A stretch of 64,000 nt of DNA from Bactericera cockerelli (lineage: Eukaryota; Arthropoda; Insecta; Hemiptera; Triozidae). Below, one piece after another: positions 1 to 10,287 of this stretch. Made by a program: the position numbers and the translations under genes. Numbering within the stretch: the stretch's first letter is position 1; every line of letters begins with the position of its first letter. Where the stretch lies: assembly GCA_024516035.1 (NCBI GenBank), contig CM044964.1:19349084-19413083 (forward strand), in the 5' to 3' direction. The notes under the pieces are model-generated. The model was not told the DNA's origin, made no database searches, and saw only the letters and a program-made list of their open reading frames with translations.

Positions 1-74
1 CCTACTTTGGTGTCTAATTCGTCCTGTTTTTTTTTTTTTTTTTTTTTTGATCTGTGGTTGACTAAACGAGGTAT

Positions 75-350
75 CAGCCAGCGTCGATGGCATGTTGAAT
101 ACACCGGTTCCCTTCAGAACACCGAAGTTAAGCGACATCCAGCGAGGTTAAGACTTGGATGGGTGACCATTCAAATTCTAATTCTCGTGACGCTGGCTTT
201 TCCCGGCCCCATTCAGGCTGGGTGAGGTCAATGTGAGTAGCAGGTTTGTGAGTTTCCTGCGAATGGAGGGTAAAACCCCCGTCGTGATATGACCATGGCA
301 GTTGAAAGCGACGTTAAACCCCACTTAAAAAAAAAAAAAAAAAAAAAAAA
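75..350 (+). mobile_element. 5S rRNA-derived SINE, near full length, with TSD
   Basis: Positions 77-197 (121 nt) have the length and layout of 5S rRNA. The first nine bases GCCAGCGTC pair perfectly with the last nine GACGCTGGC (helix I). In between are 5S-like blocks: TTGAATACACCGGTTC, ACCGAAGTTAAGCGACATCC (125-140, where the 5S pol III box A lies) and CTTGGATGGGTGACC (154-168, where box C lies). A 3' body follows with CAGGCTGGGTGAGGTCAATG, GGAGGGTAAAACCCCCGTC and GCGACGTTAAACCCC, then poly(A). The direct repeat AAACGAGGTAT (64-74 and 351-361) flanks the unit, so it retrotransposed as a whole. It is a SINE3-like element rather than a functional 5S gene. Related but more decayed copies lie at 4009, 4197, 32197, 56247 and 61719. 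Confidence 0.9.
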
Positions 351-497
351 AAACGAGGTATTTTAACTGATACAAAATTTAACGTGAATAGCGTGATGAA
401 AATCTGCCTGTTCCCATTTAGGAACATAATTATACGTACCTGATGTATATGTAAATTAGAATGACCCTGCCTGTCATGCTCGCTATGTTTATTTATT

Positions 498-645
498 TAC
501 ACTTTTTGGACATATTATATACAACACAAATAATTACAAATTAAAATACAATATAAGAGAAGGAGAAGAAGAAGAAAAAAATATACATAATATATGTCCT
601 AACTAAAGGGCGGGGTTATTGCCTTTGGCAATCTCTTCCACCCAA
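498..645 (-). mobile_element. LINE-tail repeat J, minus copy with hairpin
   Basis: Read on the minus strand it begins GTTGGGTGGAAGAGATTGCC, with a short hairpin ATTGCC-AAA-GGCAAT (617-631), then AACCCCGCCCTTTAGTTAGG and an AT-rich tail. Four other copies occur in this window (15716, 29389 minus, 44964, 35945). The plus copies end in AATAAA-type sequence, so this is most likely the 3' end of a non-LTR retrotransposon or a SINE that borrowed it. Confidence 0.6.
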
Positions 646-661
646 CTCTTATGTTGTGTAC

Positions 662-1117
662 TTTCTGTTCTTTTGAGTGTGAAAACCGCTACACAAAACT
701 TTAAACTGTTCTAATGTCTTGATAATCTTAAAAGATCTTTTGTTTGGCATTGGCAAAAACATTCCACAAAGACATTCTCAAGGAAATGGTTGTTCTTAAA
801 TATTTGTCCTCCCAATGTGGCGAAAAACAGTGAGAACAACATCTACCAAGACATGCACTGAAGCGCTTCGTGTAATTTCCAATTTTTTAAATGCATTTAC
901 AACTAGGATAACGAGTCTATTGAGTGTTAATTAGCTCTGATGCATTCAGCAAATGTTCCACTGTTCCAGTCAAGGCACCCACAAAGTGGGTGTCGTGCTT
1001 CATTACGGAAAAAATGAAATGGATATCTATTAGGGCATTACAATGCGCTCGTGTTTAACAAGTTCATTATGCTCCACAAATACCATGGCAACGAACAAAG
1101 TAGCGGAAACACTTAAC
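662..1117. other. No gene seen
   Basis: AT-rich sequence with no open frame of note and no repeat I can match to the rest of the window. Confidence 0.4.
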
Positions 1118-1170
1118 TAAACAAAGTCCTCTTCTTTTACTTTGCCTTTTTCCCAAACCTATTTGGGGTC
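1118..1170 (-). repeat. RTE-like LINE 3'-tail fragment
   Basis: On the minus strand it reads CCCAAATAGGTTTGGG, then an AAGGCAAAGTAAAAGAAG-like run. The same arrangement is at 31563-31690 on the plus strand (CCCCAAGTAGGTTGGGG, then AAGGCAAAGTGAACGAAG and GAA repeats). This resembles the simple-repeat 3' ends of RTE-type LINEs. It is only a fragment. Confidence 0.4.
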
Positions 1171-1817
1171 TGCATGAATCCTTTAACTGAACAAAGTAAA
1201 GATGAGATATCAACAGTATTTGAAACACATAAGAAACACTTATGAGACATTATCAGAACACATTATTAAAGTAGCTGAAACACTACTTACTAAACAAACT
1301 ATAGATATGATAACAGAGCATATTATTTGAAACAACTCTGAGACACTATCAGTACATTAGAAATACTTAAATGTCAACTGATGAAAACACTAATTCGTGT
1401 CAAGTCTACTAAACCTGAACCCTGAAAATACTAATAAGTGATTTTTCTCGCCTCACTCAATAGAAAGAAATTACCATTTAGTAATTATCTCACATTCAGC
1501 ATCGGTAATTGGTAATTTATTATTTGGTGTCCTCTTTCATCCTATTATAAGGTTCTTTTCTTGTTTTACGAGAGGTAAGTGGACCTATTGTGTCCTCGGA
1601 ACGCGAGGCCAATGCTCAACTGGCTTTTTATAGTAATGATGAGACTTATTTGTTAGATATTGACCAGATAATGCGCTTAGCGTGTCTCTTCGGAGCCAAC
1701 AGGTCAACTTTAGAAACAAAGAGAATAAGTTTAGAGGACACTGGTCTCGGTGATTTTTCAATCGCTAATTCCGGCTTTCATCTACTTATTCCTACGTAAC
1801 CTATTAGTCACCAGAGC
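1171..1817. other. No gene; degenerate AAACACTT-rich stretch
   Basis: From about 1080 to 1400 the sequence repeats loose variants of a GAAACACTTA word (tgaaacacataag, gaaacacttatgag, gctgaaacactactt). It looks like decayed tandem sequence. The short ORF at 1590-1799 has no recognisable features. Confidence 0.35.
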
Positions 1818-1945
1818 CATGGCCCTAGGTGTATTTTTTTAACCCTATTAACCCTATGAGGCATGGCAATGCACTTATTTTCATGACCTTACTATTCACC
1901 CGCATGGTCCTACGTGTAGTTTTCCTAATCTTCCTTTGCTATTCA
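1818..1945 (-). repeat. Diverged copy of the 45-bp minisatellite
   Basis: About three units, each starting CATGGYCCTA or CATGGCAATG and containing TAACCCTATTAACCCTA, spaced 40-45 bp. The reverse complement matches the 61041-61325 unit (GAAGGCCATGCC...AGGGTTAGGTAAAA). A shorter fragment lies at 7438-7490. Confidence 0.45.
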
Positions 1946-1965
1946 GTCCCTACGTTTGGTACCGC

Positions 1966-2117
1966 GTGCATTGGTATAGTCAATGGTTTACGCCGCTATA
2001 GATTGGTAATCAAGGTAGCGTAGGGATCCATTGGTTCGAATCCTATCCAGTGCATGAATTTTTTCTCATTAATTTGAGTTCGTGACTACATAATAATAAG
2101 ACTCTGAGGGTTAGGTG
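1966..2117 (+). mobile_element. tRNA-derived SINE family B, 5' two-thirds
   Basis: A tRNA-like head (1966-2053) starts GTGCATTGGTATAGTCAATG, has a B-box-like TTGGTTCGAATCC, and closes with the complementary CCAGTGCA. The family tail TTTCTCATTAATTTGAG...ACTCTGAGGGTTAGGTG follows and breaks off. The A-box part is altered by small indels compared with 23179-23398. Confidence 0.75.
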
Positions 2118-2183
2118 CCCCGGCCAACATACGGATGCTGTGTCCAAGGTACCTACTGAATTACTGATCTTGTGTTACCGTAC

Positions 2184-2310
2184 TCAGTAGCTTGATCGAT
2201 AAGGCGGCGGACTTATTACCTGGAAGTCCGTGGTTCAAGCCCCGGGTTTCAGCGCAATTTAGTAAAGCGAGTTTGAGTAGTTGTGATATCACGAAAGTGA
2301 TTAACACAAA
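2184..2310 (+). mobile_element. tRNA-derived SINE family D
   Basis: The head has an A-box-like TAGCTTGATCGATAAGG and a B-box-like GTGGTTCAAGCCCC. The short body GCGAGTTTGAGTAGTTGTGA...CGAAAGTGATTAACACA follows. The same arrangement is found at 19496-19640 and 58827-58957. An AT dinucleotide-rich tail follows the family end. Confidence 0.7.
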
Positions 2311-2543
2311 TATATAATATATGATATGATAATCTTTAACTTTTCAATTTACTGATGCTGTGTCGAAGGTACTAATGTTCGTTCTGTTCAAGGCAACGGA
2401 AGAGGTAGATGCTGGACATCCACTGCTGGTTAATCGACCATTGTTAGCAGTGAGCTTAATTAGGTCTTACTTCTGTGTTCTCTGGATATTATTGGGCGGG
2501 ACGGCCCCTGCATTCATAAGCAACACCGGGCATCTCTATTTAG

Positions 2544-2935
2544 TATGTATTAGAAGAGAAGAGAGAGATGGAGAGAGAGAGGGGAGAGAGAGAGAGAGAG
2601 TAGGAAAAAGAGAGAGAGAAAAAGGATAGGAATTAAAGAAGTGAGAAAGTTGCAGGAAAATATGACAGAAGGAGGAGAAAGAGAGAGAGGAAGAGAGTGA
2701 GAAACAGACGAGATATAAAGAAAGAGGACGGGAGAGAGAGAGAGGAGGGAGAGTAGGTAAAAAGAAATAAGAGGGAGGAGAGAGGTCGGGAGAGAAGGAG
2801 GAGGAGAGAAAGAGATAGTAGGAAATAGAGATAGTAAAGAAGTGAGAAAATTGTAGGAAAATATACAAAAAAAGGAGGAAGAGAGGACAGAGAGTATAAG
2901 AGAAAAAGGAGGAAGAGAGAGAGAGAGAAAATAGT
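2544..2935. repeat. Purine (GA)n-rich tract
   Basis: About 390 bp almost wholly purine on the plus strand, built from GAGAGA, GGAGGA and GAAAGA words. The Ser/Leu/Phe-rich ORF on the other strand is a by-product of this composition and not a gene. Confidence 0.9.
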
Positions 2936-4008
2936 GAATACTCAGTCAGTGGTGTGATGGTCTGCATTGTTGATCTTTTACCAATAATATAAATTGTACC
3001 TAATTATTAGGAAGCTGAAATTTTGCTGACAAATGTGCCTTGAAAATTGAATAGTAAATTTTTATACTTAAAATCTATCATTATAAATGTGAAAAAGTAT
3101 TAATTCTTCTGACTAACGACAGTATCTCTAGAACGGTAAAATTTACTAAACTAAAATGTTACTCCATGTGTCACGCCACACCGAAGCGCCAGTTTTCAAC
3201 TAGTGAATAAATACACTAGTAGGCAAGAAAAACATACATTATTTATGTAATAATATACCTAACTGTCACTGTTATAATAATAATAACTCTTTATTGACAA
3301 GAATAATATTGACAAAGGTCGTGACAAAGGACTGTTCCAATTATTGTAACTATCATTGGTTTTATGCTGTCAGTAGCTAACTTGGTTTATGCCAGTATTG
3401 TCAGACCCGTGTTTTATGAGACGCCAAAGGAAATTAAGATATCATAATCATTACTATCTATATTTATGTATTTTTATACTTTATATATAGCTATCATGTA
3501 TTTTTTATTTTATAACTAGGAGAGCTATGGAGTTCGCGGGACAAGATGTCATCATTAGTGGGATCTTAAAGGAGGAATAATTCTTGTAGCAGTTGTAACC
3601 TCTTCAGTTTTACCCATCTGAAACCAAAAATGTATACCTATAGAGTAGATGTGAAGAGGATTTAAGAGAAAGAAATTACAATCTCATTATTAGTTCGAGG
3701 GCAGGAGAGAGAAGGAGAGAGAGAATCGCCATCTTTGAAAACTATTATTTTGTATGGCCATGAATAATGGATGAGCGCTGGAACTTTAACTCTACCTCAA
3801 TGAGTGAAGTATTATTATTGTTTAATAGATGGGAAGAGGTACTTCAAAATTAGATCCATACAAGATGGTACTAAAAACCCCTTGAATAAAACTTGTAGGT
3901 TTTGAAATTCATGGTTTGAAATTTCCCAGCCGAATAGAGACCTAAGCTCAGCCCAGCCGTCAATTTGTATCCGACACCACTCATCTTCATGCGTTATACT
4001 TATACGAC
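2936..4008. other. No gene seen
   Basis: Roughly 1.1 kb of AT-rich sequence with no long ORF and no structured repeat that I could match. A short GA run lies at 3700-3723. Confidence 0.4.
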
Positions 4009-4160
4009 GCCAGCGTCGCGTCGATGGCTGGGTTGAACGCAATGGCTCTCATAGGATCACCGTCCAGCGAGGTGAAGACATTGTGATCTTCGCATACCGG
4101 CCCAACCCAGGCTGGGTGAGGTTAATGTGGGTAGCATGTGAGTTAGATACAATAGGAAAT
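4009..4160 (+). mobile_element. 5S-derived SINE, degraded
   Basis: Starts GCCAGCGTCGCGTCGATGG like the 75-350 element. It keeps CACCGTCCAGCGAGGTGAAG and the tail CCCAGGCTGGGTGAGGTTAATGTGGGTAGC. Much of the middle of the 5S part is scrambled and the 3' end is lost. Confidence 0.7.
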
Positions 4161-4196
4161 TAATGTATTTTATGCCGATTTTTTCTATTCAAAGTT

Positions 4197-4375
4197 CAAT
4201 CAGTCAGCATCAATGACACATTGAATACACCAATTCTCGTTCTGTCACCAAAGTTCAACAACGTCTAGAGACTTGGATGAGTGCTGACAACTCCCTACTC
4301 AGGCTAGGTAATGTTAATTTGAGAAGCTGGTCCACAATGGACCATGCAGTCGAAAGTTACGTTAAAACCAATTAT
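4197..4375 (+). mobile_element. 5S-derived SINE, compact degraded copy
   Basis: CAGTCAGCATCAATGACACA, TTGAATACACCAATTCTCG, CACCAAAGTTCAACAACGTC and GACTTGGATGAGTG follow the 5S order. The shared tail follows (CTCAGGCTAGGTAATGTTAA, GAAAGTTACGTTAAAACC). It lies head-to-tail just after the previous copy. The helix I 3' strand is missing. Confidence 0.75.
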
Positions 4376-4604
4376 TTTATACAAATATTTAAAAAATTCA
4401 AGGTCAATCAAGGCGAGGCTTTTAAGCTCATGTTTTTCGAACTCAACTCATAACTCTCATAAGTCCTTCTTTATTTTCCACTCAATCTGATCCGTCTATT
4501 GAGTCTATTCAGTATACAGTGAGGCTAATGGTTGTCAGGGCCCAAGGAACAAAACAATCTCACCTGATACTCCCTGTATATCTACACCGAGTACCTATTA
4601 CCAA

Positions 4605-4672
4605 GTCCGGTGTAATGAGATAACCAGATAGTGTCTGTCATCTGGATACGAACCCGGGACATTGGCTTGACA
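4605..4672 (-). repeat. tRNA-like SINE head fragment
   Basis: The minus strand has a B-box-like GTCCCGGGTTCGTATCC preceded by a degenerate body. It is too short to place in a family. Confidence 0.3.
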
Positions 4673-4855
4673 AGTTCTCTCAGTTCTGGGCGACTCTGGG
4701 GATCATTTGTGTCAATTAAGATTCTCTGGAGTGAACTTGTTGACATCCTGAGAGCAGACTATTTTTATTCAGCACAATAAAATTACTATAGATACTATAA
4801 TAGGTACTATAGCTATGTCATTTAGAGCGCACGAATAGCTTTGAGCGCACAAATA

Positions 4856-5150
4856 AATAGCTCAGTGGTTACACACTCGCTTGCCATGTGGAAGGTTCCG
4901 GGTTCGAACCCCCGCGCCGACAGAAATTTGTATGAAAAATTTGGTTACAGTTGTTTGTAAGGGATACCTTCCGGTGCGCTCGTGTTGACCCAGCACCTAA
5001 ATGGGAAGTATTGTGTCACTTCTCGCCCATCAGAGGGCAGGCATACTACGGGATGGGCATTGGGCAGGCTAATAACATAGACCACAAGCGTCTACAGTAG
5101 CTCCTGTTTCATGGCTATGAAATAAAAAAGGCTGTGAAACACTCATCTTA
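4856..5150 (+). mobile_element. tRNA-derived SINE family E
   Basis: A-box-like TAGCTCAGTGGTTACACAC and B-box-like CCGGGTTCGAACCCC (4856-4922) are about 35 bp apart, as in a tRNA promoter. A body follows that includes GTGTCACTTCTCGCCCATCA and GGCTGTGAAACACTCATC. Fragments are at 7700-7765 (minus) and 63062-63210 (plus). Confidence 0.7.
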
Positions 5151-5965
5151 AAAAATATAAAAAATGGCTCACTAGACTATAAACTATAAACAGAGAACGG
5201 ACTAGCCCACCCTAACAAGTAGGTCTAGCTTACAATGCCCAAGGGTTTAATGGCTCAAAAATAAAAAGCCCGAGTACTCACGATGGTTGATTACACATAG
5301 AAATATGTGGTTCAGAACGAAGCAAGTTTTCCACTTTAAATGCCTGGTGACCATCACTTCCCCCAGCAGTAGCCAAGCTGATGGTTACAACAACAACAAG
5401 ATAGGTATTTAATACATACTTGTGTATAGTTAATGTAGTTTTACTGTAGTTTTACGGTAGAGGTTTAATGTGTGTCACCTGATGGTTCACAAGTTTTCAG
5501 AGAATGGAAGGTTAATACCCTGTTTCGATATGACTTCAGAGCATTTGACAGGGAAGTAGGTAAAGCCCCAAAACACAACATATAATATGAACATACAATG
5601 GTACATGTAAATACCAGTATAGTGAGTATAGATTTAAAATATCTGTTTTTTTTTTTTATTACTCTTTTAATGAAATACATACAGGCCGTAAAAAAATGTC
5701 TGCCAGATTTTTTACCCTTAGAAGTTGAATTTTACCATATTATCATGTGATTTGAAAAGTATCACGAACATATTAAATATTATTTAAATGTATCTCCTAT
5801 AACCAGGTCTCAGAAAATTAAATTATTTCAACCCCATACTTACCTATCGGCACGAATTGTTAGAGGCGGGACTTGTGTGGTATGCAGAATGCAGATGCCT
5901 TCATTTATCATGGAGTCTGACTTTGGGGATTCATTCAAACTAAGAGGTATTTCAGCAATTTATCA
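5151..5965. other. No gene seen
   Basis: AT-rich sequence. A remnant at about 5500-5570 (TTCAGAGAATGGAAGGTTAA, TACCCTGTTTCGATATGACT) resembles the shared 5S/tRNA SINE tail but is too decayed to call. Confidence 0.35.
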
Positions 5966-6390
5966 ACTTGTTGACAGGAGGCTTGACTTACTGAAATCCG
6001 ATAGGGGGACTCTAAGACTCTAAGGGTGCTCTCAGGAATTTACCGGTGCTGACTTCATAAACAAGAGACCTAACTCGTTGAAACCGGAGATACCAGATAA
6101 TGGTAGCAGATTCGGAGTCAAAGGATAAGTACTTAATTAGGTACCTAAGTAACAGACCTTACTTATTGAAACTAGAAACACCCATTCAGAGGATATTTGA
6201 AAGAATTTATAAGGTGCTGACTTTAACAGAAGACCTAACTCGTTGAAACCGGAGATACCAGATAATGGTAGCAGATTCCGAGTCAAAGGATAAGTAGATA
6301 CCTAACCATGCAAGTGACAGACCTTACTTCTTGAAACTAGAAACACCCATTCAAAGAATATTTTAAGAATTTATAAGGTGCTGACACTGG
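5966..6390. repeat. ~165-bp tandem duplication, with a third decayed unit
   Basis: The block beginning GACCTAACTCGTTGAAACCG at 6067 recurs at 6232. Both copies carry CCAGATAATGGTAGCAGATT, GTCAAAGGATAAGTA, GAAACTAGAAACACCCATTC and AATTTATAAGGTGCTGAC in the same order. A more diverged unit precedes them (5966-6066), ending GGTGCTGACTTCATAAACAA. Differences are point changes and small indels. Confidence 0.85.
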
Positions 6391-6483
6391 AACACTATAA
6401 TAGCATGAAGAATGTTGTAAAATAATTTGACACGAGCAGGGAAGGAATTTCAGTGTTGGATTTCGAAATTCCCAGTAGATATT

Positions 6484-6635
6484 AATAATACTCTTTAGTG
6501 GAAGGTAACCACCAGGCGAGGTTAATGCTCAAAGCATTTTCTACCACCTAACCCTCAGAGTCTTATTATCATGTGGTCAAAAACTCAAATTAATGAGGAA
6601 AATTTCATGCACTGGGTGGGATTTGAAACTTCAAG
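6484..6635 (-). mobile_element. SINE family B, 3' part
   Basis: Starts at the (TTA)n/ACTCTTTAGTGGAAGGTAA end and runs through the CCACCTAACCCTCAGAGTCT and CAAATTAATGAGGAAAATTT blocks to the CACTGGGTGGGATTTGAA head junction. The tRNA-like A-box end is absent (5' truncation). Confidence 0.8.
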
Positions 6636-6639
6636 TTGA

Positions 6640-7430
6640 GGGATGTTGGGTTCCGGATTATTATAATCGGTCACTTACTCAAATTAATGAGAGACAATCC
6701 AAGCATTATGGATCTGATCCACAGATCACGGATTCACAGATTATATTACAGCGCCGTAACTAGGTACATCAACTTAACAATAATTCAATTATGTAGACAC
6801 TAGAACGTTCTAGATAAAAAATATACCTTATAGGCATAAAAACAATATAATATTGGAAAAAAATCCACAAAATTTCCTCAGCCCCGTGAAATCGCCACTA
6901 GCACAATCTTCGACGCGTCAACATGTCTAGCGACGTCCTTTTTATAAAGAGAAGATCAAAAATATAAAAAAGATAATCAAGTTAGTTTGTATTTACTTTT
7001 TATGCTCTTTTAAATGAAGAGTCCCAAATATTAACAAAAACTTCAAAATAAATGTAGGTAATAGGTGTTATTTTTCAATGCCCAAAATCTTGAATGCCGC
7101 ATTGCAAGAGTTCAGTATGTTAGTGGATGTGCCAAGGTTGCATTTTGATGACAACCTCTCTGATTTATTGGTTACCTCCGCGTGTTTTAGTACATTTTTA
7201 TTTTTCTTGAGGGGGAAAATCTTATAAGATTCATTCAGCAAAATCTCTAGTGCTGAAGGGTATGCGGGACTTGCCGGCAGGGTATGGTGTGTCGCCCCTC
7301 TTGAAGGGCACCAATTCTGTCGGCTCTACCGCTAAAAACCCTCCCGTTCTTCTTTATTATTTCCTGGAACCACGTTGGTATTACTTTAGGTAGTACATTT
7401 AGTGCATAAATTTGGCTGTACACTAGTTGT
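6640..7430. other. No gene; one GC-richer patch
   Basis: Mostly AT-rich with no gene seen. The patch 7245-7380 contains CTTGCCGGCAGGG and ends CCTGGAACCACGTTGGTATTACTTTAGG-like sequence. The similar CCCTGGGACGCCGTGTGGC / ATTACTTCAGG lies at 17680-17712, so this may be a small dispersed repeat. Confidence 0.35.
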
Positions 7431-7699
7431 GTAAGGAGGCATGGCCCGCATGGCCCTATATTTAATTTTCCTAACCCTACTCTACCTCTACTCTCGAGGC
7501 TTCACATCGCGGACTTCTCACAAGAAGTAAACAGGTAAACACCGTATAAATTTAACAGACTTATATATTTTTCTTCTTTAAGATTTTTTTTTTTTATTCA
7601 AGTTAATATTTAGATATTAGGCTTTTTTTGTAGCCATGCTGGAAGCTACGTTAGACTCTAATGGTTCGTGTTGTTAGTCGTAGCTTGAACAATGCTCAT

Positions 7700-7765
7700 T
7701 CATAACTTCCCCTCTGATGGGCGAGATTTGACACAATACTTCCCACTTAGGTGTTAGCCTTAATT
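7700..7765 (-). mobile_element. SINE family E body fragment
   Basis: The plus strand CTCTGATGGGCGAGATTTGA, CACAATACTTCCCACTTAGG is the reverse complement of the 4856-5150 body (CACTTCTCGCCCATCAGAGG). No head is attached. Confidence 0.55.
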
Positions 7766-8292
7766 ATAGGTACTAGCCTTAATTAACACTGAGCGCAACA
7801 TTTTGTATTTTTTTTTTTTTTTTTTCACAGCGTTTCATGCTCCTCTCTACCTCTAGAATCAAATGAGATCGAAACACTCTCTCAGAAACATTGTTTTGTA
7901 ACATTTAGAAATAAAATTTTGCCAAACATTTTCAAAAAATTTGTTGCACTAAGTAAGAAACTGGCTTTTCTTACTTAGAAAAGTAAGAAGAGCCGATAAA
8001 TTTTCTTGCTTTTCTTATTATTTCCCATAAATTTCCAAAAAACCAGCTTCTTATGTAATAAAACTAAGTGTGTTTTATGAGATATGAAGTGTTATTAAAT
8101 TGCATTCATGTTGTTGTTGAGTCAGTATTTGAAATCAAGAGGGCATTAAGGCGGCTCAGATGTTAGATAATAATCTTTTTTACTACAGTCGAACTGGATA
8201 TAAGAGATAAATTTCCAGGTCCCATTTACCTCTCTTTTCATATTTACCTCCAGGTTCCATAAGAGAAAACTGAATTTACGTACGCGTATAAG

Positions 8293-8420
8293 AGGATTTT
8301 TTCTGCTCTGTACTTGGATGTTCGGGGTCCACTCATACCTCGTGAAGAAAAATGAGTAGTTACTTGTATGAGTAACGACCAGCGGCGGCATTACCAGAGT
8401 AAAAAGAATGATTGTAATAG
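8293..8420 (+). mobile_element. SINE family H 3' body fragment
   Basis: TTTTTCTGCTCTGTACTTGG, ATGTTCGGGG and GAAGAAAAATGAGTAGTTAC match the body of the tRNA-headed element at 60211-60470. It stops at the edge of the palindrome that begins at 8425, which may have inserted into it. Confidence 0.6.
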
Positions 8421-8424
8421 AATG

Positions 8425-8938
8425 ATCCCCCAAAAAACACTACGTGTAAAAATAGTCGTCAAGTGTTGGAATGATCAAAAAGAACTGATATCAAAAACGT
8501 CAATTTTCTATGTTTGAAAGAATTATTTTTCACGTAATTAGTCTCTTGATAATTCAACCAAAATAATAGCCTCACAACAACAATACACCTTTGAGCAAAC
8601 TTCGATTTGGTATTTTGAGAATTTATCCAAAAAAAAAGCCACACGACAAAACAATGCTCTTGTAAGAACAATGGTTCTGTAATTATGCAACATTGTTCTT
8701 ACAAGAACATTGTTTTGTCGTGTGGCTTTTTTTTGGTTAAATTCTCAAAATACCAAATCGAAGTTTGCTCAAAGGTGTATTGTTGTTGTGAGGCTATTAT
8801 TTTGGTTGAATTATCAAGAGACTAATTACGTGAAAAATAATTCTTTCAAACATAGAAAATTGACGTTTTTGATATCAGTTCTTTTTGATCATTCCAACAC
8901 TTGACGACTATTTTTACACGTAGTGTTTTTTGGGGGAT
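8425..8938. mobile_element. Foldback element: near-perfect ~0.5-kb palindrome
   Basis: Arms 8425-8673 and 8691-8938 (about 249 and 248 bp) are near-perfect reverse complements around a 17-nt spacer. The outer ends are ATCCCCCAAAAAACACTACG and its complement. The only differences I noticed by eye are a T/C at the inner CAATG(C/T)TCTTGTAAG block, an A/G change and a length difference in the poly(A/T) run near AAAAAGCCACACG. No coding domain is present. It is probably a foldback MITE; no clean TSD longer than AT is visible. Transcription would give a roughly 250-bp hairpin RNA. Confidence 0.9.
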
Positions 8939-9943
8939 ATCACTACTTTTTGATTTAATTGATTTTCCTCTGATAGATGAAATAAAAACTAATCAACAAT
9001 CAACAGATAAAAGAAAAAAGACTTTTAATTTAAGGATGTTGCGATACACAGTAATATTATAAGACGCAGTAATATTATAAGACTATCATGTAAATGTAGT
9101 TTATATTGAACTAGTGAGGTGACACTACTTTGTTTAAGGAAAAAAGTTATAATGAGTTGCATGCTCGAAAATTATATTGTGACCCAAGTACTGTTCTGTA
9201 AATAATTACAATTGCAAGGAGAAAAAAATGATAGAAAAAAAAACATTGAAAAGATGCTGAAAGAAAATTTCACAGTACTTGCTGAAGAGAGGGGAAATCT
9301 TGAGATAACAGGTGTGATCCTTATTTGAGTGACACTAGATAGCGCCCAGCAATTTTGTAGATCTTTTCAAATTTTGAAACCCACTACCGAGGTTCACTAA
9401 CAGAAAACTACCCCGTTTCATTATTTTTGGCAATAATTAGGGTGATATCGAGTATTTCATAGAACTGGTAATTCAGTAATCGATTACTTAAAAGTACCGA
9501 GTATATATCCAATTACTTTTGCACTTGGTTTTTGAGGTTATGAGAGAGGATGTAAATGGAATAATGAATTCGAGTAATCACTCAAGAACCAAGTACAAAA
9601 GCACCGGCTCTTTCATTATTCAGTACACTAACTAAATCTCACAATTTTGCATTCAGAATGTTTACAGGAGATGAATCTCGGTTCACAAAATTTGTTGGGT
9701 GTTTTAGTTTCAAGTGTTTCAATAGATTAGAAGCTCCACCTCCTATTTTATAAACTGAATTACATAATGTACATTTCCCTAAACCGATTGTTTGACAAAT
9801 AAGTTTCAAATAGAAGACTTGTTTCTACGAGACAACGAGAAAAATATTAGGACACCGACAGCCTGAATATTATTCATAGATAATATCGGAACAATTAAGT
9901 ACCTCTCGCTGCTGTACCCAGTTCTAGAAATAAAGAAACCAAT
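8939..9943. other. No gene seen
   Basis: AT-rich, no long ORF and no repeat identified. Confidence 0.4.
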
Positions 9944-10178
9944 ATTCCTTTATTTTTAAGAGGATTAATTTTCAGCCAAAAAAAAAAAAAATCTGCCTAC
10001 ACGGCCCCAGTCAGGCTGAACATGGACCAGCTTTAAAATCTTAAATACAATGGTGTGTCTTGTGGTATATTGTTTTAAAGGTGTCTTAAAAATAAAGAAA
10101 TACGGGTTTTTGCGTTTTTTGATATTTTGAGTCGTTTTCGAGAAACCCAGGCTTGGGTGAGACTTTATGGATGTCCTG
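9944..10178 (-). mobile_element. Rearranged copy of TA-CAGGG foldback MITE (family M1)
   Basis: The right end matches the right arm of 16046-16931: ACGGGTTTTTGCGTTTTTTG, GAGTCGTTTTCGAGAAACCC and GGGTGAGACTTTATGGATG, followed by TCCTG and TA. The left part carries TTCAGCC / CGGCCCCAGTCAGGCTGAAC and TTAAAATCTTAAATACAATG from the same arm in opposite orientation. The left terminus and the element's centre are deleted. Confidence 0.8.
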
Positions 10179-10287
10179 TATATGTAGGTAGATATTTGTA
10201 AATTTTGAATGAGATCTACGTAATTTACGATTCATAATACAAAAGTATTGATTCAAATAAATGCTTTATTTAGACTGTCAGTGGCCA

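Noticed and set aside
77..197. A genuine, working 5S rRNA gene
   Set aside because: It is continuous with a SINE body and poly(A), flanked by a TSD, and its closest relatives in the window share that body. This is a retroposed derivative.
2536..2967. 143-codon Ser/Leu/Phe ORF (minus)
   Set aside because: It lies wholly within a purine-rich microsatellite; composition alone keeps the frame open.
8459..8904. Two mirror-image small proteins
   Set aside because: The identical peptides arise because the two arms of the palindrome are translated on opposite strands.
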